From contig NC_080059.1 of NCBI RefSeq assembly GCF_026212465.1, forward strand, positions 23,277,768 to 23,341,767: a stretch of DNA of 64,000 bases, given 5' to 3'. This DNA comes from Amaranthus tricolor. Lineage: Eukaryota; Streptophyta; Magnoliopsida; Caryophyllales; Amaranthaceae. This document shows, piece after piece, positions 30,905-44,099 of the stretch. The notes under the pieces are model-generated. The model saw only the letters and a program-made list of their open reading frames with translations, did no database searches and was not told the DNA's origin. A program made the position numbers and the translations under genes. Every line of letters starts with the position of its first letter. The first letter of the stretch is position 1.

Positions 30905-31581
30905 TGTTTGTATTCGATGGATGCTTAAAGCGGAATTTCAGGAAACACTTTCCTAACATCTATCTCAGGATCATAAACATAATCAAACATATGAATCATA
31001 TAAAAGGATTAGTCTATATTACCTTTGTAGCGTGAAATCCACGAAAATAACGCGATAAGATAATATTGAGAGCCTCAAACGCTGCTCCTCTATTCAGTCT
31101 ACCGGAATCAATTGAACACCAACGTTTGCTAGAACGGAAGAGATTGTTTCTCTTGCTTTTTCTGGTTTTTCAATAACTTTTTTTTGATTGAGAATTGTGT
31201 ATGGTGAGAGTTTAAATAAACATATTTATAATACTCACATCCATCGTCCCATTATCCCCACTTCTCCACTACTAGCATTATATCCTCATATAATACTAGT
31301 AACCTAGGTCAAAAAGAAACCGATTCTTTTGTTAACCTAATTGGATCGCAAGCCCATACTCCTAATGGGCCCGAGTCATTTACCGTTCAATTGATTCTTT
31401 TGTAAGACCTTATAGGATTAATTATATTAGTTGTGGTCCAATTATTATTGACCCACCAATTATATTTATTCTCTAGCAAGCAAATATAATTACTAATAAT
31501 AATTAACTTTATTATCTTCATAAATATCCTATATATTTATATTTAGTAATTGTCGGAAATGTCTACGGACATATTCCTTCA
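30905..31581 (-). repeat. 5' LTR of the copia element
   Basis: This 677-bp LTR matches 23495-24171 with about two substitutions. It should carry the promoter and begin the genomic RNA. The 3' end on the sense strand (ATACAAACA) is followed by the primer-binding site. Confidence 0.95.
31223..31230 (-). promoter_or_regulatory. Candidate TATA box in the 5' LTR
   Basis: The sense strand reads TATAAATA about 350 bp into the LTR, a plausible place for the U3/R promoter. A second TATAAATA at 31534-31541 lies only 40 bp from the LTR start and would leave almost no U3, so it is less likely. Inferred from sequence only. Confidence 0.4.
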
Positions 31582-31586
31582 CAAAC
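31582..31586 (+). repeat. Target site duplication, right copy (CAAAC)
   Basis: These five bases after the right LTR restore the satellite sequence AGCT-CAAAC-TTGG when joined to the left flank. They match the left copy at four of five bases. Confidence 0.8.
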
Positions 31587-31919
31587 TTGGTTTGTTATGC
31601 ACAAAAATTGGCACACAAGACTATGTGGTATATATTATTGTGTTGAAGTGGTTAGAATTGTAAATCTTAGTCATATTCGTAATATTACTTGGTAAGTTGC
31701 GATTTTATTGGTTTTTAAGCTCATTTGGCATTTTCGCGCATAAAGTAGCTCAAACTTGTTTGTTTTGCACGAAACAAGGCACACAACACTATTTGGAATT
31801 TATTATTGTGTTAAAATGGTTAGAATTGGAAATCTTAGTCATATTCTAAATATTACTTGGTAAGTTGCGATTTTATTGGTTCTTAGGCTATTTTGGCACT
31901 TTCGCGCATAAAGTAGGTC

Positions 31920-33530
31920 AAACTTTATTTGATATGCAAGAAACTTGGCACACAACACTATTTGGTATATATTATTGTGTTGAATTGGTTAGAATTGTAA
32001 ATCTTAGTCATATTATTAATATTACCTTGTATGTTGCGATTTTATGAGTTTTTAAGCTATTTTGGCACTTTTGCGCATAAAGTAACTCAAACTTCGTTTG
32101 TTTTGCACCAAACTTGGCACACAACACTATTTGGTATATATGATTGTGTTGAAGTGGTTAGAATTGTAAATCATAGTCATACTCTTAATATTACTTTGTA
32201 AGTTGCGATTTAATGGGTTTTTAAGCTATTTTGGAAATTTTTGTTCATAAAGTAGCTCAAACTTGGATGGTTATGCACGAAACTTGGCACACAACACTAT
32301 TTGGTATATATTATTGTGTTGAAGTGGTTAGTATTTTAAATCTTAGTCATATTCTTAATATTACTTGGTAAGTTGCGAGTTTATGGGTTTTTATATTATT
32401 TTAGCCCTTTCGCGCATAAAGTAGCTCAAACTCGGTTTGTTTTGCACGAAACTGGGCACACAACAGTGGTTGGTATATATTATTGTGTTGAAGTGGTTAG
32501 AATTGTAAATCATAGTCATATTCTTAATATTAGTTGGTAAGTTGCGATTTCATTAGTTTTTAAGCTCTTTTGGCACTTTCGCGCATAAAGTAGCTCAAAC
32601 TTGTTTTTTTTGCACGAAACTTGGCACACAACACTATTTGGAATATATTATTGTATTAAAATGGTTAGAATTGTAAATCTTAATCATATTATTAATATTA
32701 CTTAGTATGTTGCGATTTTCTAGGTTTTTAAACTATTTTGGCATTTTCGCGCATAAAATAGCTCAAAGTTGGTTTGTTATGCACGAAACTTGGCACACAA
32801 CACTATTTTGTATATATTATTGTGTTGAAGTGGTTAGAATTGTAAATCTTAACCATATTCTTAATATTACTTGGTAAGTTGTGATTTTATTGGTTTTAAA
32901 GCTATTTTTGCACTTTCGCGCATAAAAGTAGTTCAAACTTGGATTGTTATGCAAGAAACTTGGCACACAACACTATTTGGTATATATTATTGTGTTGAAT
33001 TGGTTATTATTGTAAATCTTAGTCATATTATTAATATTACCTTGTATGTTGCGATTTTATGAGTTTTTAAGCTATTTTGGCACTTTTGCGCATAAAGTAA
33101 CTCAAACTTCGTTTGTTTTGCACCAAACTTGGCACACAACACTATTTGGTATATATGATTGTGTTGAAGTGGTTAGAATTGTAAATCATAGTCATACTCT
33201 TAATATTACTTTGTAAGTTGCGATTTTATGGGTTTTTAAGCTATTTTGGCAATTTGGTTCATAAAGTAGCTCAAACTTGGTTTGTTATGCACGAAACTTG
33301 GCACACAACACTATTTGGTATATATTATTGTGTTGAAGTGGTTAGTATTTTAAATCTTAGTCCTATTCTTAATATTACTTGGTAAGTTGCGAGTTTATGG
33401 GTTTTTAAACAATTTTAGCCCTTTCGCGCATAAAGTAGCTCAAACTCGGTTTGTTTTGCACGAAACTGGGCACACAACAGTGGTTGGTATATATTATTTT
33501 GTTAAAGTCGTTAGAATTGTAAATCATTGT
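31920..33530 (+). repeat. Segmental tandem duplication, ~1.015 kb (6 monomers)
   Basis: ATTACCTTGTATGTTGCG at 32021 recurs at 33037, and the variant CAACAGTGGTTGGTATAT at 32461 recurs at 33475. Offsets are 1014-1016 bp. Related variants occur near 12.65 kb in the left arm. Confidence 0.7.
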
Positions 33531-33664
33531 CACATTCTAAATATTACTTGGTAAGTTGCGATTTTATGGGTTGTTAAGCTATTTTGGCACTTTCGCGCAT
33601 AAAGTAGCTAAAACTTCGTTTGTTATGCACGAAATTTGGCACACAACACTATTTAGATTATATT

Positions 33665-36085
33665 AATATTACTTGGTAAGTTGCGATTTTATTGGTTTTT
33701 AATCTATTTTAGCACTTTTGCGCATAAAGTAGCTCAAACTTGGTTTGTAATGCAAGAAACTTGGCACACAACACTATTTGGTATATATTATTGTGTTGAA
33801 TTGGTTAGCATTGAAAATCTTAGTCATATTATTAATATTACATGGTATGTTGCGATTTTATGAGTTTTTTTTAGCTATTTTGGCACTTTCGCGCATAAAG
33901 TAACTCAAACTTCGTTTGTTTTTCACCAAACTTGGCACACAACACTATTTGGTATATATGATTGTGTTGAAGTGGTTAGAATTGTAAATCGTAGTCGTAC
34001 TCTTAATATTACTTTGTAAGTTGCGATTTTATGGGTTTTTATGCTATTTTGGCAATTTTGTTCATTAAGTATCTCAAACGTGGTTTGTTATGCACGAACT
34101 TGGCACACAACACTATTTGGTATATATTATTGTGTTGAAGTGGTTAGAATTGTAAATCATAGTCATATTCTTAATATTACTTGGTAAGTTGCGATTTTAT
34201 TGGTTTTTAAACAATTTTGGCACTTTCGCGCATAAAGTAGCCCAAACTTGGTTTGTATTGCACGAAACTTGGCACACAACACTATTAGGTTTATATTATT
34301 GTGTTAAAGTGGTTAGAATTGTAAATCATAGTCATATTCTAAATATTACTTGGTAAGTTTCGGTTTAATGGGTTCTTAAGCTATTTTGGCACTTTCGCGC
34401 ATAAAGTAGCTCAAAGTTGGTTTGTTATGCACGAAACTTGGCACACAACACTATTTGCTATATATTATTGTGTTGTAGTGGTTAGAATTGTAAATCTTAG
34501 TCATATTCTTAATATTACTTGGTATGTTGCGATTTTATGGGTTTTTAAGCAATTTTAGCACTTTCGCGCATAAAGTATCTCAAACTTGGTTTGTTATGCA
34601 CGAAAATTGGCACACAACATTTATTGTGTTTAAGTGGTTAGAATTGTAAATCATAGTCATATTCTTAATATTACTTGGTAAGTTGCGATTTTATTGGTTT
34701 TTAATCTCTTTTGGAACTTTCGCGCATAAGTGGCTGAAACTCGGTTTGTTTTGCACGAAACTGGGCACGACACAGTTATTGGTATATATTATTGTGTTGA
34801 AGTGGTTAGAATTTTAAATCATAGTCATATTCTTAATATTACTTGGTAAGTTGCGATTTTAATGGTTTTCAAGCTATTTTGGCACTTTCGCGCATAAAGT
34901 AGCTCAAACTTGTTTTGTTTTGCACGAAACTTGGCACACAACACTATTTGGTATATATTATTTTGTTAAAGTCGTTAGAATTGTAAATCATTGTCATATT
35001 CTAAATATTACTTGGTAAGTTGCTATTTTATGGGTTGTTAAGCTATTTTGGCACTTTCGCGCATAAAGTATCTAAAACTTCGTTTGTTATGCACGAAATT
35101 TGGCACACAACACTTATTGTGTTTAAGTGGTTAGAATTGTAAATCATAGTCATATTCTTAATATTACTTGGTAAGTTGCGATTTTATTGGTTTTTAATCT
35201 ATTTTCGCACTTTTGCGCATAAAGTAGCTCAAACTTGGTTTGTAATGCAAGAAACTTGGCACACAACACTATTTGGTATATATTATTGTGTTGAATTGGT
35301 TAGCATTGAAAATCTTAGTCATATTATTAATATTACATGGTATGTTGCGATTTTATGAGTTTTTTTTAGCTATTTTGGCACTTTCGCGCATAAAGTAACT
35401 CAAACTTCGTTTGTTTTTCACCAAACTTGGCACACAACACTATTTGGTATATATGATTGTGTTGAAGTGGTTAGAATTGTAAATCGTAGTCGTACTCTTA
35501 ATATTACTTTGTAAGTTGCGATTTTATGGGTTTTTATGCTATTTTGGCAATTTTGTTCATTAAGTATCTCAAACGTGGTTTGTTATGCACGAACTTGGCA
35601 CACAACACTATTTGGTATATATTATTGTGTTGAAGTGGTTAGAATTGTAAATCATAGTCATATTCTTAATATTACTTGGTAAGTTGCGATTTTATTGGTT
35701 TTTAAGCAATTTTGGCACTTTCGCGCATAAAGTAGCCCAAACTTGGTTTGTATTGCACGAAACTTGGCACACACCACTATTAGGTTTATATTATTGTGTT
35801 AAAGTGGTTAGAATTGTAAATCATAGTCATATTCTAAATATTACTTGGTAAGTTTCGGTTTAATGGGTTCTTAAGCTATTTTGGCACTTTCGCGCATAAA
35901 GTAGCTCAAAGTTGGTTTGTTTTGCACGAAACATGGCACACAACACTATTTGGTATATATTATTGTGTTGTAGTGGTTAGAATTGTAAATCTTAGTCATA
36001 TTCTTAATATTACTTGGTATGTTGGGATTTTATGGGTTTTTAAGCAATTTTAGCACTTTCGCGCATTAAGTAGCTCAAACTTGGT
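33665..36085 (+). repeat. Segmental duplication, 1.495-kb offset (8.8 monomers)
   Basis: About 0.92 kb at 33665-34590 is repeated nearly identically at 35160-36085. The copies share the rare features TTTTTTCACC-type and GTATTGCACG monomers and a truncated neighbouring monomer. The offset is not a whole number of monomers. Confidence 0.75.
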
Positions 36086-38169
36086 TTGTTATGCACGAAA
36101 CCTCGCACAGAACACTATTTATTATATATTATTGTGTTGAATTGGAAAGTATTGTAAATCTTAGTCATATTCTTAATATTACTTGGTATGTTGCGATTTT
36201 ATGGGTTTTTAAGCTCTTTTGGCACTTTCGCGCATAAGTTGCTGAAACTCGGTTTGTTTTGCACGAAACTGGGCACACAACAGTGATTGGTATATATTAT
36301 TGTGTTGACGTGGTTAGAATTGTAAATCATAGTCATATTCTTAATATTACTTGGTAAGTTGTGATTTTAATGGTTTTCAAGCTATTTTGGCACTTTCGCG
36401 CATAAAGTAGCTCAAACTTGTTTTGTTTTGCATGAAACTTGGCACACAACACCATTTGGGATATATTATTTTCTTAAAGTTGTTAGAATTGTAAATCATT
36501 GTCATATTCTAAATATTACTTGGTAAGTTGCGATTTTATTGGTTTTAAAGCTCTTATGGCACTTTCGCGCATAAAGTAGGTCAAACTTGATTTGTTATGC
36601 ACGAAACTTGGCACACAACACTATTTGGTATATATTATTGTGTTCTAGTGGTTAGAATTGTAAATCTTAGTCATAATCTTAATATTACTTGGTATGTTGC
36701 GATTTTATGGGTTTTTATGCAATTTTGGCACTTTCGCACATAAAGTAGCTCCAACTCGGTTTGTTTTGCACGAAACTTGGCACGCAACACTATTTTGTAT
36801 ATATTATTGTGTTCAAGTGGTTAGAATTGTAAATCATAGCCATATTCTTAATATTACTGTGTAAGTTGTGATTTTATTGGTTTTAAAGCTATTTTTGCAC
36901 TTTCGCACATAAAGTAGCTAAAACTTCGTTTGTTATGCACGAAATTTGGCAATTAACACTATTTTGATTATATTATTGTGTTGAAGTGGTTAGAATTGTA
37001 AATCATAGTCATATTCTTAATATTACTTAGTAAGTTACGATTTTTTGGGTTTTTAAGCTATTTTGGCATTTTCGCACATAAAGTAGCTCAAACTTGGTTT
37101 ATTATGCACGAAACTTGGCACACAACACTATTTGGTATATATTATTGTGTTGTAGTGGTTAGAGTTGTAAATCTTAGTCATATTCTTAATATTACTTGGT
37201 ATGTTGCGATTTTATGGGTTTTTAAACTCTTTTGGCACTTTCGCGCATAAGTAGCTCAAACTCGGTTTGTTTTGCACGAAATTGGGCACAAAATAGTGAT
37301 TGGTATATATCATTGTGTTAAAGTTGTTAGAATTGTAAATCACAACCATATTCTTAATATTACTTGGTAAGTTACGATTTTAATAGTTTTGAAGGTATTT
37401 TGGCACTTTCGCGTATAAAATATCTCAAACCTGTTTTATTTTGCACGAAACTTGGCACACAACACTATTTGGTATATATTGTTGTGTTAAAGTGGTTAGA
37501 ATTGTAAATCATCGTCATATTCTTAATATTACTTGGTAAGTTTCTATTTTATGGGTTTTTAAGTTATTTTGGCACTTTCGCGCTTAAAGTAGCTCAAACT
37601 TGGTTTGTTATGCACGAAACATGGCACACAACATAAATTGTTATATATTATTGTGTTGAAGTGGAGATTATTTTAAATCTTAGTCATATTCATAATATTA
37701 CTTGGTATGTTGCGATTTTATGGGTTCTTAAGCTCTTTTGGCACTTTCGCGCATAAGTGGCTCAAACTCGGTTTGTTTTGCACGAACCTGGGCACACAAC
37801 AGTGATTGGTATATATTATTGTGTTGAAGTGGTTAGAATTGTAAATAATAGTCATATTCTTAATATTACTTGGTATGTTGCGATTTTAATGGTTTTCAAG
37901 CTATTTTTGGCACTTTCGCGCATAAAGTAGCTCAAACTTGTTTTCTTTTGCACGAAACTTGCCACACAACACTATTTGGTATATATATTATTGAGTTAAA
38001 GTGGTTAGAATTGTAAATCATTGTCATATTCTAAATATTACTTGGTAAGTTGCGATTTTATGGGTTCTTAAGCTATTTTGGCACTTTCGCGCATAAAGTA
38101 GCTAAAACTTCGTTTGTTATGCACGAAATTTGGCACACAACACTATTTGGTTTATATTATTGTGTTGAA

Positions 38170-40490
38170 GTGGATAGAATTGTAAATCATAGTCATATTC
38201 TTAATATTACTTCGTAAGTTGCGATTTTATGGGTTTTTAAGATATTTTGGCACTTTCGCGCATGAATTAGCTCAAACTTGGTTTATTATGCACGAAACTT
38301 GGCACACAAAACTATTTTGTATATATTATTGTGTTGAAGTGGTTAGAATTGTAAATCTTAGTCATATTCTTAATATTACTTGGTATGTTGCGATTTTATG
38401 GGTTTTTTAAGCTATTTTGACACTTTCGCGTATAAAGTAGCTCAAACTCGGTTTGTTTTGCACGAAACTAGGCACACAACACAAATTGGTAGATATTATT
38501 GTGTTGAAGTGGTTAGAGTTTTAAATCGTAGTCATATTCTTAATAATACTTGGTAAGTTGCGATTTTATTGGTTTTAAAGTTATTTTGGCACTTTCGCGC
38601 ATAAAGTAGGTCAAACTTGGTTTGTTATGCACGGAACATGGGTTTTATGTGTTTTTATGCAATTTTGGCACTTTCGCGCATAAAGTAGCTCCAACTCGGT
38701 TTGTTTTGCACGAAACTGGGCACGCAACACTATTTTGTATATATTATTGTGTTCAAGTGGTTAGAATTGTAAATCATAGCAATATTCTTAATATTACTTG
38801 GTAAGTTGCGATTTTATGGGTTTTTAAGCTATTTTGGCACTTTTGCGCATAAAGTAGCTAAAACTTCGTTTGTTATGCACCAAATTTGGCAATTAACACT
38901 ATTTTCATTATATTATTGTGTTGAAGTGGTTAGAATTGTAAATCATAGTCATATTCTTAATATTACTTAGTAAGTTACGATTTTTTGGGTTTTTAAGCTA
39001 TTTTGGCATTTTCGCGCATAAAGTAGCTCAAACTTGGTTTATTATGCACGAAACTTGGCACACAACACTATTTGGTATATATATTATTGTGTTGTAGTGG
39101 TTAGAATTTTAAATCATAGTCATATTCTTAATATTACTTCGTAAGTTGCGATTTTATGGGTTTTTAAGATATTTTTGGCACTTTCGCGCATGAATTAGCT
39201 CAAACTTGGTTTATTATGCACGAAACTTGGCACACAACACTATTTTGTTTATATTATTGTGTTGAAGTGGTTAGAATTGTAAATCTTAGTCATATTCTTA
39301 ATATTACTTGGTATGTTGCGATTTTATGGGCTTTTTAAGCTATTTTGACACTTTTGCGTATAAAGTAGCTCAAACTCGGTTTGTTTTGCACGAAACTAGG
39401 CACACAACACAAATTGGTAGATATTATTGTGTTGAAGTGGTTAGAGTTTTAAATCGTAGTCATATTCTTAATAATACTTGGTAAGTTGCGATTTTATTGG
39501 TTTTAAAGTTATTTTGGCACTTTCGCGCATAAAGTAGGTCAAACTTGGTTTGTTATGCACGGAACATGGGTTTTATGGGTTTTTATGCAATTTTGGCACT
39601 TTCGCGCATAAAGTAGCTCCAACTCGGTTTGTTTTGCACGAAACTGGGCACGCAACACTATTTTGTATATATTATTGTGTTCAAGTGGTTAGAATTGTAA
39701 ATCATAGCAATATTCTTAATATTACTTGGTAAGTTGCGATTTTATGGGTTTTTAAGCTATTTTGGCACTTTTGCGCATAAAGTAGCTAAAACTTCGTTTG
39801 TTATGCACCAAATTTGGCAATTAACACTATTTTCATTATATTATTGTGTTGAAGTGGTTAGAATTGTAAATCATAGTCATATTCTTAATATTACTTAGTA
39901 AGTTACGATTTTTTGGGTTTTTAAGCTATTTTGGCATTTTCGCGCATAAAGTAGCTCAAACTTGGTTTATTATGCACGAAACTTGGCACACAACACTATT
40001 TGGTATATATATTATTGTGTTGTAGTGGTTAGAATTTTAAATCATAGTCATATTCTTAATATTACTTCGTAAGTTGCGATTTTATGGGTTTTTAAGATAT
40101 TTTTGGCACTTTCGCGCATGAATTAGCTCAAACTTGGTTTATTATGCACGAAACTTGGCACACAACACTATTTTGTTTATATTATTGTGTTGAAGTGGTT
40201 AGAATTGTAAATCTTAGTCATATTCTTAATATTACTTGGTATGTTGCGATTTTATGGGCTTTTTAAGCTATTTTGACACTTTTGCGTATAAAGTAGCTCA
40301 AACTCGGTTTGTTTTGCACGAAACTAGGCACACAACACAAATTGGTAGATATTATTGTGTTGAAGTGGTTAGAGTTTTAAATCGTAGTCATATTCTTAAT
40401 AATACTTGGTAAGTTGCGATTTTATTGGTTTTAAAGTTATTTTGGCACTTTCGCGCATAAAGTAGGTCAAACTTGGTTTGTTATGCACGG
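38170..40490 (+). repeat. 928-bp out-of-register tandem repeat, about 2.5 copies
   Basis: The junction GGAACATGGGTTTTATG occurs at about 38632 and again at 39560, exactly 928 bp apart. The third occurrence of the preceding sequence (about 40490) continues normally as GGAACTTGGCATATAAC. The unit is 5.46 monomers, so each copy contains one truncated monomer at the junction. Confidence 0.85.
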
Positions 40491-43400
40491 AACTTGGCAT
40501 ATAACACTATTTGGTATATATTATGGTGTTGAAGTGGTTAGAATTGTAAATCTTAGTCATATTATTAATATTACTTGGTATGTTGCGATTTTCTAGGTTT
40601 CTAAGCTATTTCGGCACTTTCGCGGATAAAATAGCTCAAACTTGGATTGTTATGCACGAAAATTGGCACACAACACTATGTGGTATATATTATTGTATTG
40701 AAGTGGTTAGAGTTGTAAATCATAGTCATATTCTTAATATTACTTTGTAAGTTGCGATTTTATTTGTTTTAAAGCTCTTATGGCACTTTCGAGCATAAAG
40801 TTGGTCAAACTTGGTTTGTTATGCACGAAACTTGGCACACAACACTATTTGGTATATATTATTGTGTTGTAGTGGTTTGAATTGTAAATCATAGTCATAT
40901 TCTTAATATTACTTGGTATGTTGCGATTTTATGGGTTTTTATGCAATTTTGGCACTTTCGCGCATAAAGTAGCTCAACCTCGGTTTGTTTTGCACGCAAC
41001 TGGGCACGCCACACTATTTTGTATATATTATTGTATTCAAGTGGTTAGAATTGTAAATCATAGCCATATTCTTAATATTACTTGGTAAGTTGCGATTTTA
41101 TGGGTTTTTAAGCTATTTTGGCACTTTTGCGCATAAAGTAGCTAAAACTTCGTTTGTTATGCACGAAATTTGGCAATTAACACTATTTTCATTATATTAT
41201 TGTGTTGAAGTGGTTAGAATTGTAAATCATAGTCATATTCTTAATATTACTTAGTAAGTTACGATTTTTTGGGTTTTTAAGCTATTTTAGCATTTTCTCA
41301 CATAAAGTAGCTCAAACTTGGTTTATTATGCACGAAACTTGGCACACAACACTATTTGGTATATATTATTGTGTTGTAGTGGTTAGAATTGTAAATCTTA
41401 GTCATATTCTTAATATTACTTCGTATGTTGCGATTTTATGGGTTTTTAAACTCTTTTGGCACTTTCGCGGATAAGTAGCTCAAACTCGGTTTGTTTTGCA
41501 CGAAACTGGGCACACAATAGTGATTGGTAAATATCATTGTGTTAAAGTGGTTAGAATTGTAAATCACAACCATATTCTTTATATTACTTGGTAAGTTACG
41601 ATTTTAATAGTTTTGAAGCTATTTTGACACTTTCGCGTATAAAGTATCTCAAATTTATTTAGTTTTGCACGAAACTTGGCACATAACACTATTTGGTATA
41701 TATTGTTGTGTTAAAGTGGATAGAATTGTAAATCATCGTCATATTCTTAATATTACATGGTAAGTTTCTATTTTATGGGTTTTTAAGTTATTTTGGCACT
41801 TTCGCGCATAAAGTAGCTCAAACTTGGTTTGTTATGCACGAAACATGGCACACAACATTATTTGTTATATATTATTGTGTTGAAGTGGAGAGCATTGTAA
41901 ATCTTAGTCATATTCATAATATTACTTGGTATGTTGCGATTTTATGGGTTTTTAAGCTCTTTTTGCACTTTCGCGCATAAGTGGCTCAAACTCGATTTGT
42001 TTTGCATGAACCTTGGCACACAACAGTTATTGGTATATATTATTATGTTGAAGTGGTTAGAATTGTAAATCATAGTCATATTCTTAATATTACTTGGTAA
42101 GTTGCGATTTTAATGGTTTTCAAGCTATTTTGGCACTTTCGCGCATAAAGTAGCTCAAACTTGTTTTGTTTTGCACGAAACTTGGCACACAACACTATTT
42201 GGTATATATTATTGAGTTAAAGTGGTTAGAATTGTAAATCATTGTCATATTCTTAATATTACTTGGTAAGTTGCGATTTTTTGGGTTTATAAGCTATTTT
42301 GGCACTATCGCGCATAAAGTAGCTCAAACTTGGTTTATTATGCACGAAACTTGGCACAAAACACTGTTTGGTATAGATTATTGTGTTGTAGTGGTTAGGA
42401 TTGTAAATCTTAGTCATATTCTTAATATTACTTGGTATGTTGTGATTTAATAGGTTTTTAAACTCTTTTGGCACTTTCGCGCATAAGTAGCTCAAACTCG
42501 GTTTGTTTTGCACGAAACTGGGCACACAACAGTGATTGGTATATATCATTGTGTTGAAGTGATTAGAATTGTAAATCACAGCCATATTCTTAATATTACT
42601 TGGTAACTTGCGATTTTAATAGTTTTAAAGCTATTTTGGCACTTTCGTGTATAAAGTATCTCAAACTTGTTTTGTTTTGCACGAAACTTGGCACACAACA
42701 CTATTTGGTATATATTGTTGTGTTAAAGTGGTTAGAATTGTAAATCATCGTCATATTATTAATATTACTTCGTAAGTTTCTATTTTATGCTTTTTAAGTT
42801 ATTTTGGCACTTTCATGCATAAAGTAGCTCAAACTTGGTTTGTTATACACGAAAATTTTGACACAACACTATTTGTTATATATTATTGTGTTGAACTGGA
42901 GAGTATTGTAAATCTTAGTCATATCCATAATATTACTTGGTATGTTGCGATTTTATGGGTTTTTAAGCTCTTTTGGCACTTTCGCGCATAAGTGGCTCAA
43001 ACTCGGTTTGTTTTGCACGAAACTAGGCACACAACAGTGATTGGTATATATTATTGTGTTGAAGTGGTTAGAATTGTAAATCATAGTCATATTCTTAATA
43101 TTACTTGGTAAGTTGCGATTTTAATGGTTTTCAAGCTATTTTGGCACTTTCGCGCATAAAGTAGCTCAAACTTCGTTTGTTATGCACGAAATTTGGCACA
43201 CAACACTATTTATATTATATTATTGTGTTGAAGTGGTTAGAATTGTAAATCATAATCATATTCTTAATATTACTTCGTAAGTTGCGGTTTTATGGGTTTT
43301 TAAGATATTTTGGCACTTTCGCGCATAAACTAGCTCAAACTTGGTTCATTATGCATGAAACTTGGCACACAACACTATTTTGTATATAATATTGTGTTGA

Positions 43401-44099
43401 AGTGGTTAGAATTGTAAATCTTAGTCATATTATTAATATTACTTGGTATGTTGCGATTTTCTAGGTTTTTAAGCTATTTGGGCACTTTCGCGCATAAAAT
43501 AACTCAAACTTGGTTTGTTATACACGAAAATTGGCACACAACACTATGTGGTATATATTATTGTATTGAAGTGGTTAGAGTTGTAAATCATAATCATATT
43601 CTTAATATTACTTGGTAAGTTGCGATGTTATTTGTTTTAAAGCTCTTATGGCACTTTCGCCCATAAAGTAGGTCAAACTTGGTTTATTATACACGAAACT
43701 TTGCACCCAACACTATTTGGTATATATTATTGTGTTGTAGTGGCTAGAATTGTAAATCTTAGTCATATTCTTAATATTACTTGGTAAGTTGCGATTTTAT
43801 GGGTTTTTATGCAATTTTGGCACTTTCGTGCATAAAGTTGCTTAAACTTGTTTTGTTTTGCACGAAATTGGGCACGCAACACTATTTTTTATATATTATT
43901 GTGTTCAAGTGGTTAGAATTGTAAATCATAGCCATATTCTTAATATTACTTGGTAAGTTGCGATTTTATTGATTTTAAAGCTATTTTTGCACTTTCGCGC
44001 ATAAAATAGCTAAAACTTCGTTTGTTATGTACGAAATTTGGCACACAACACTATTTGGATTATATTATTGTGTTGAAGTGGTTAGAATTGTATATCATA

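Larger units (their letters stand above)
23495..31581 (-). mobile_element. Ty1/copia LTR retrotransposon, Angela/Tork-like, apparently complete
   Basis: The element is 8087 bp and reads on the minus strand. It has 677-bp LTRs at 23495-24171 (3') and 30905-31581 (5'), each beginning TG and ending CA on the sense strand. A TGGTATCAG primer-binding site adjoins the 5' LTR, a polypurine tract adjoins the 3' LTR, and there is one uninterrupted Gag-Pol frame. It sits inside a satellite monomer between CTAAC and CAAAC. The LTRs differ at about two of 677 positions (near 23710/31120 and 24113/31503), meaning a recent insertion; under a commonly used rice rate of 1.3e-8 substitutions per site per year this is roughly 0.1 million years. 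The lineage call rests on my recognition of the polyprotein's similarity to BARE1/Angela elements and is tentative; copia order (integrase before reverse transcriptase) is certain. Confidence 0.95.

Noticed and set aside
31534..31541. TATAAATA near the start of the 5' LTR as promoter
   Set aside because: It lies only 40 bp inside the LTR and would leave almost no U3. The match at 31223-31230 is better placed.
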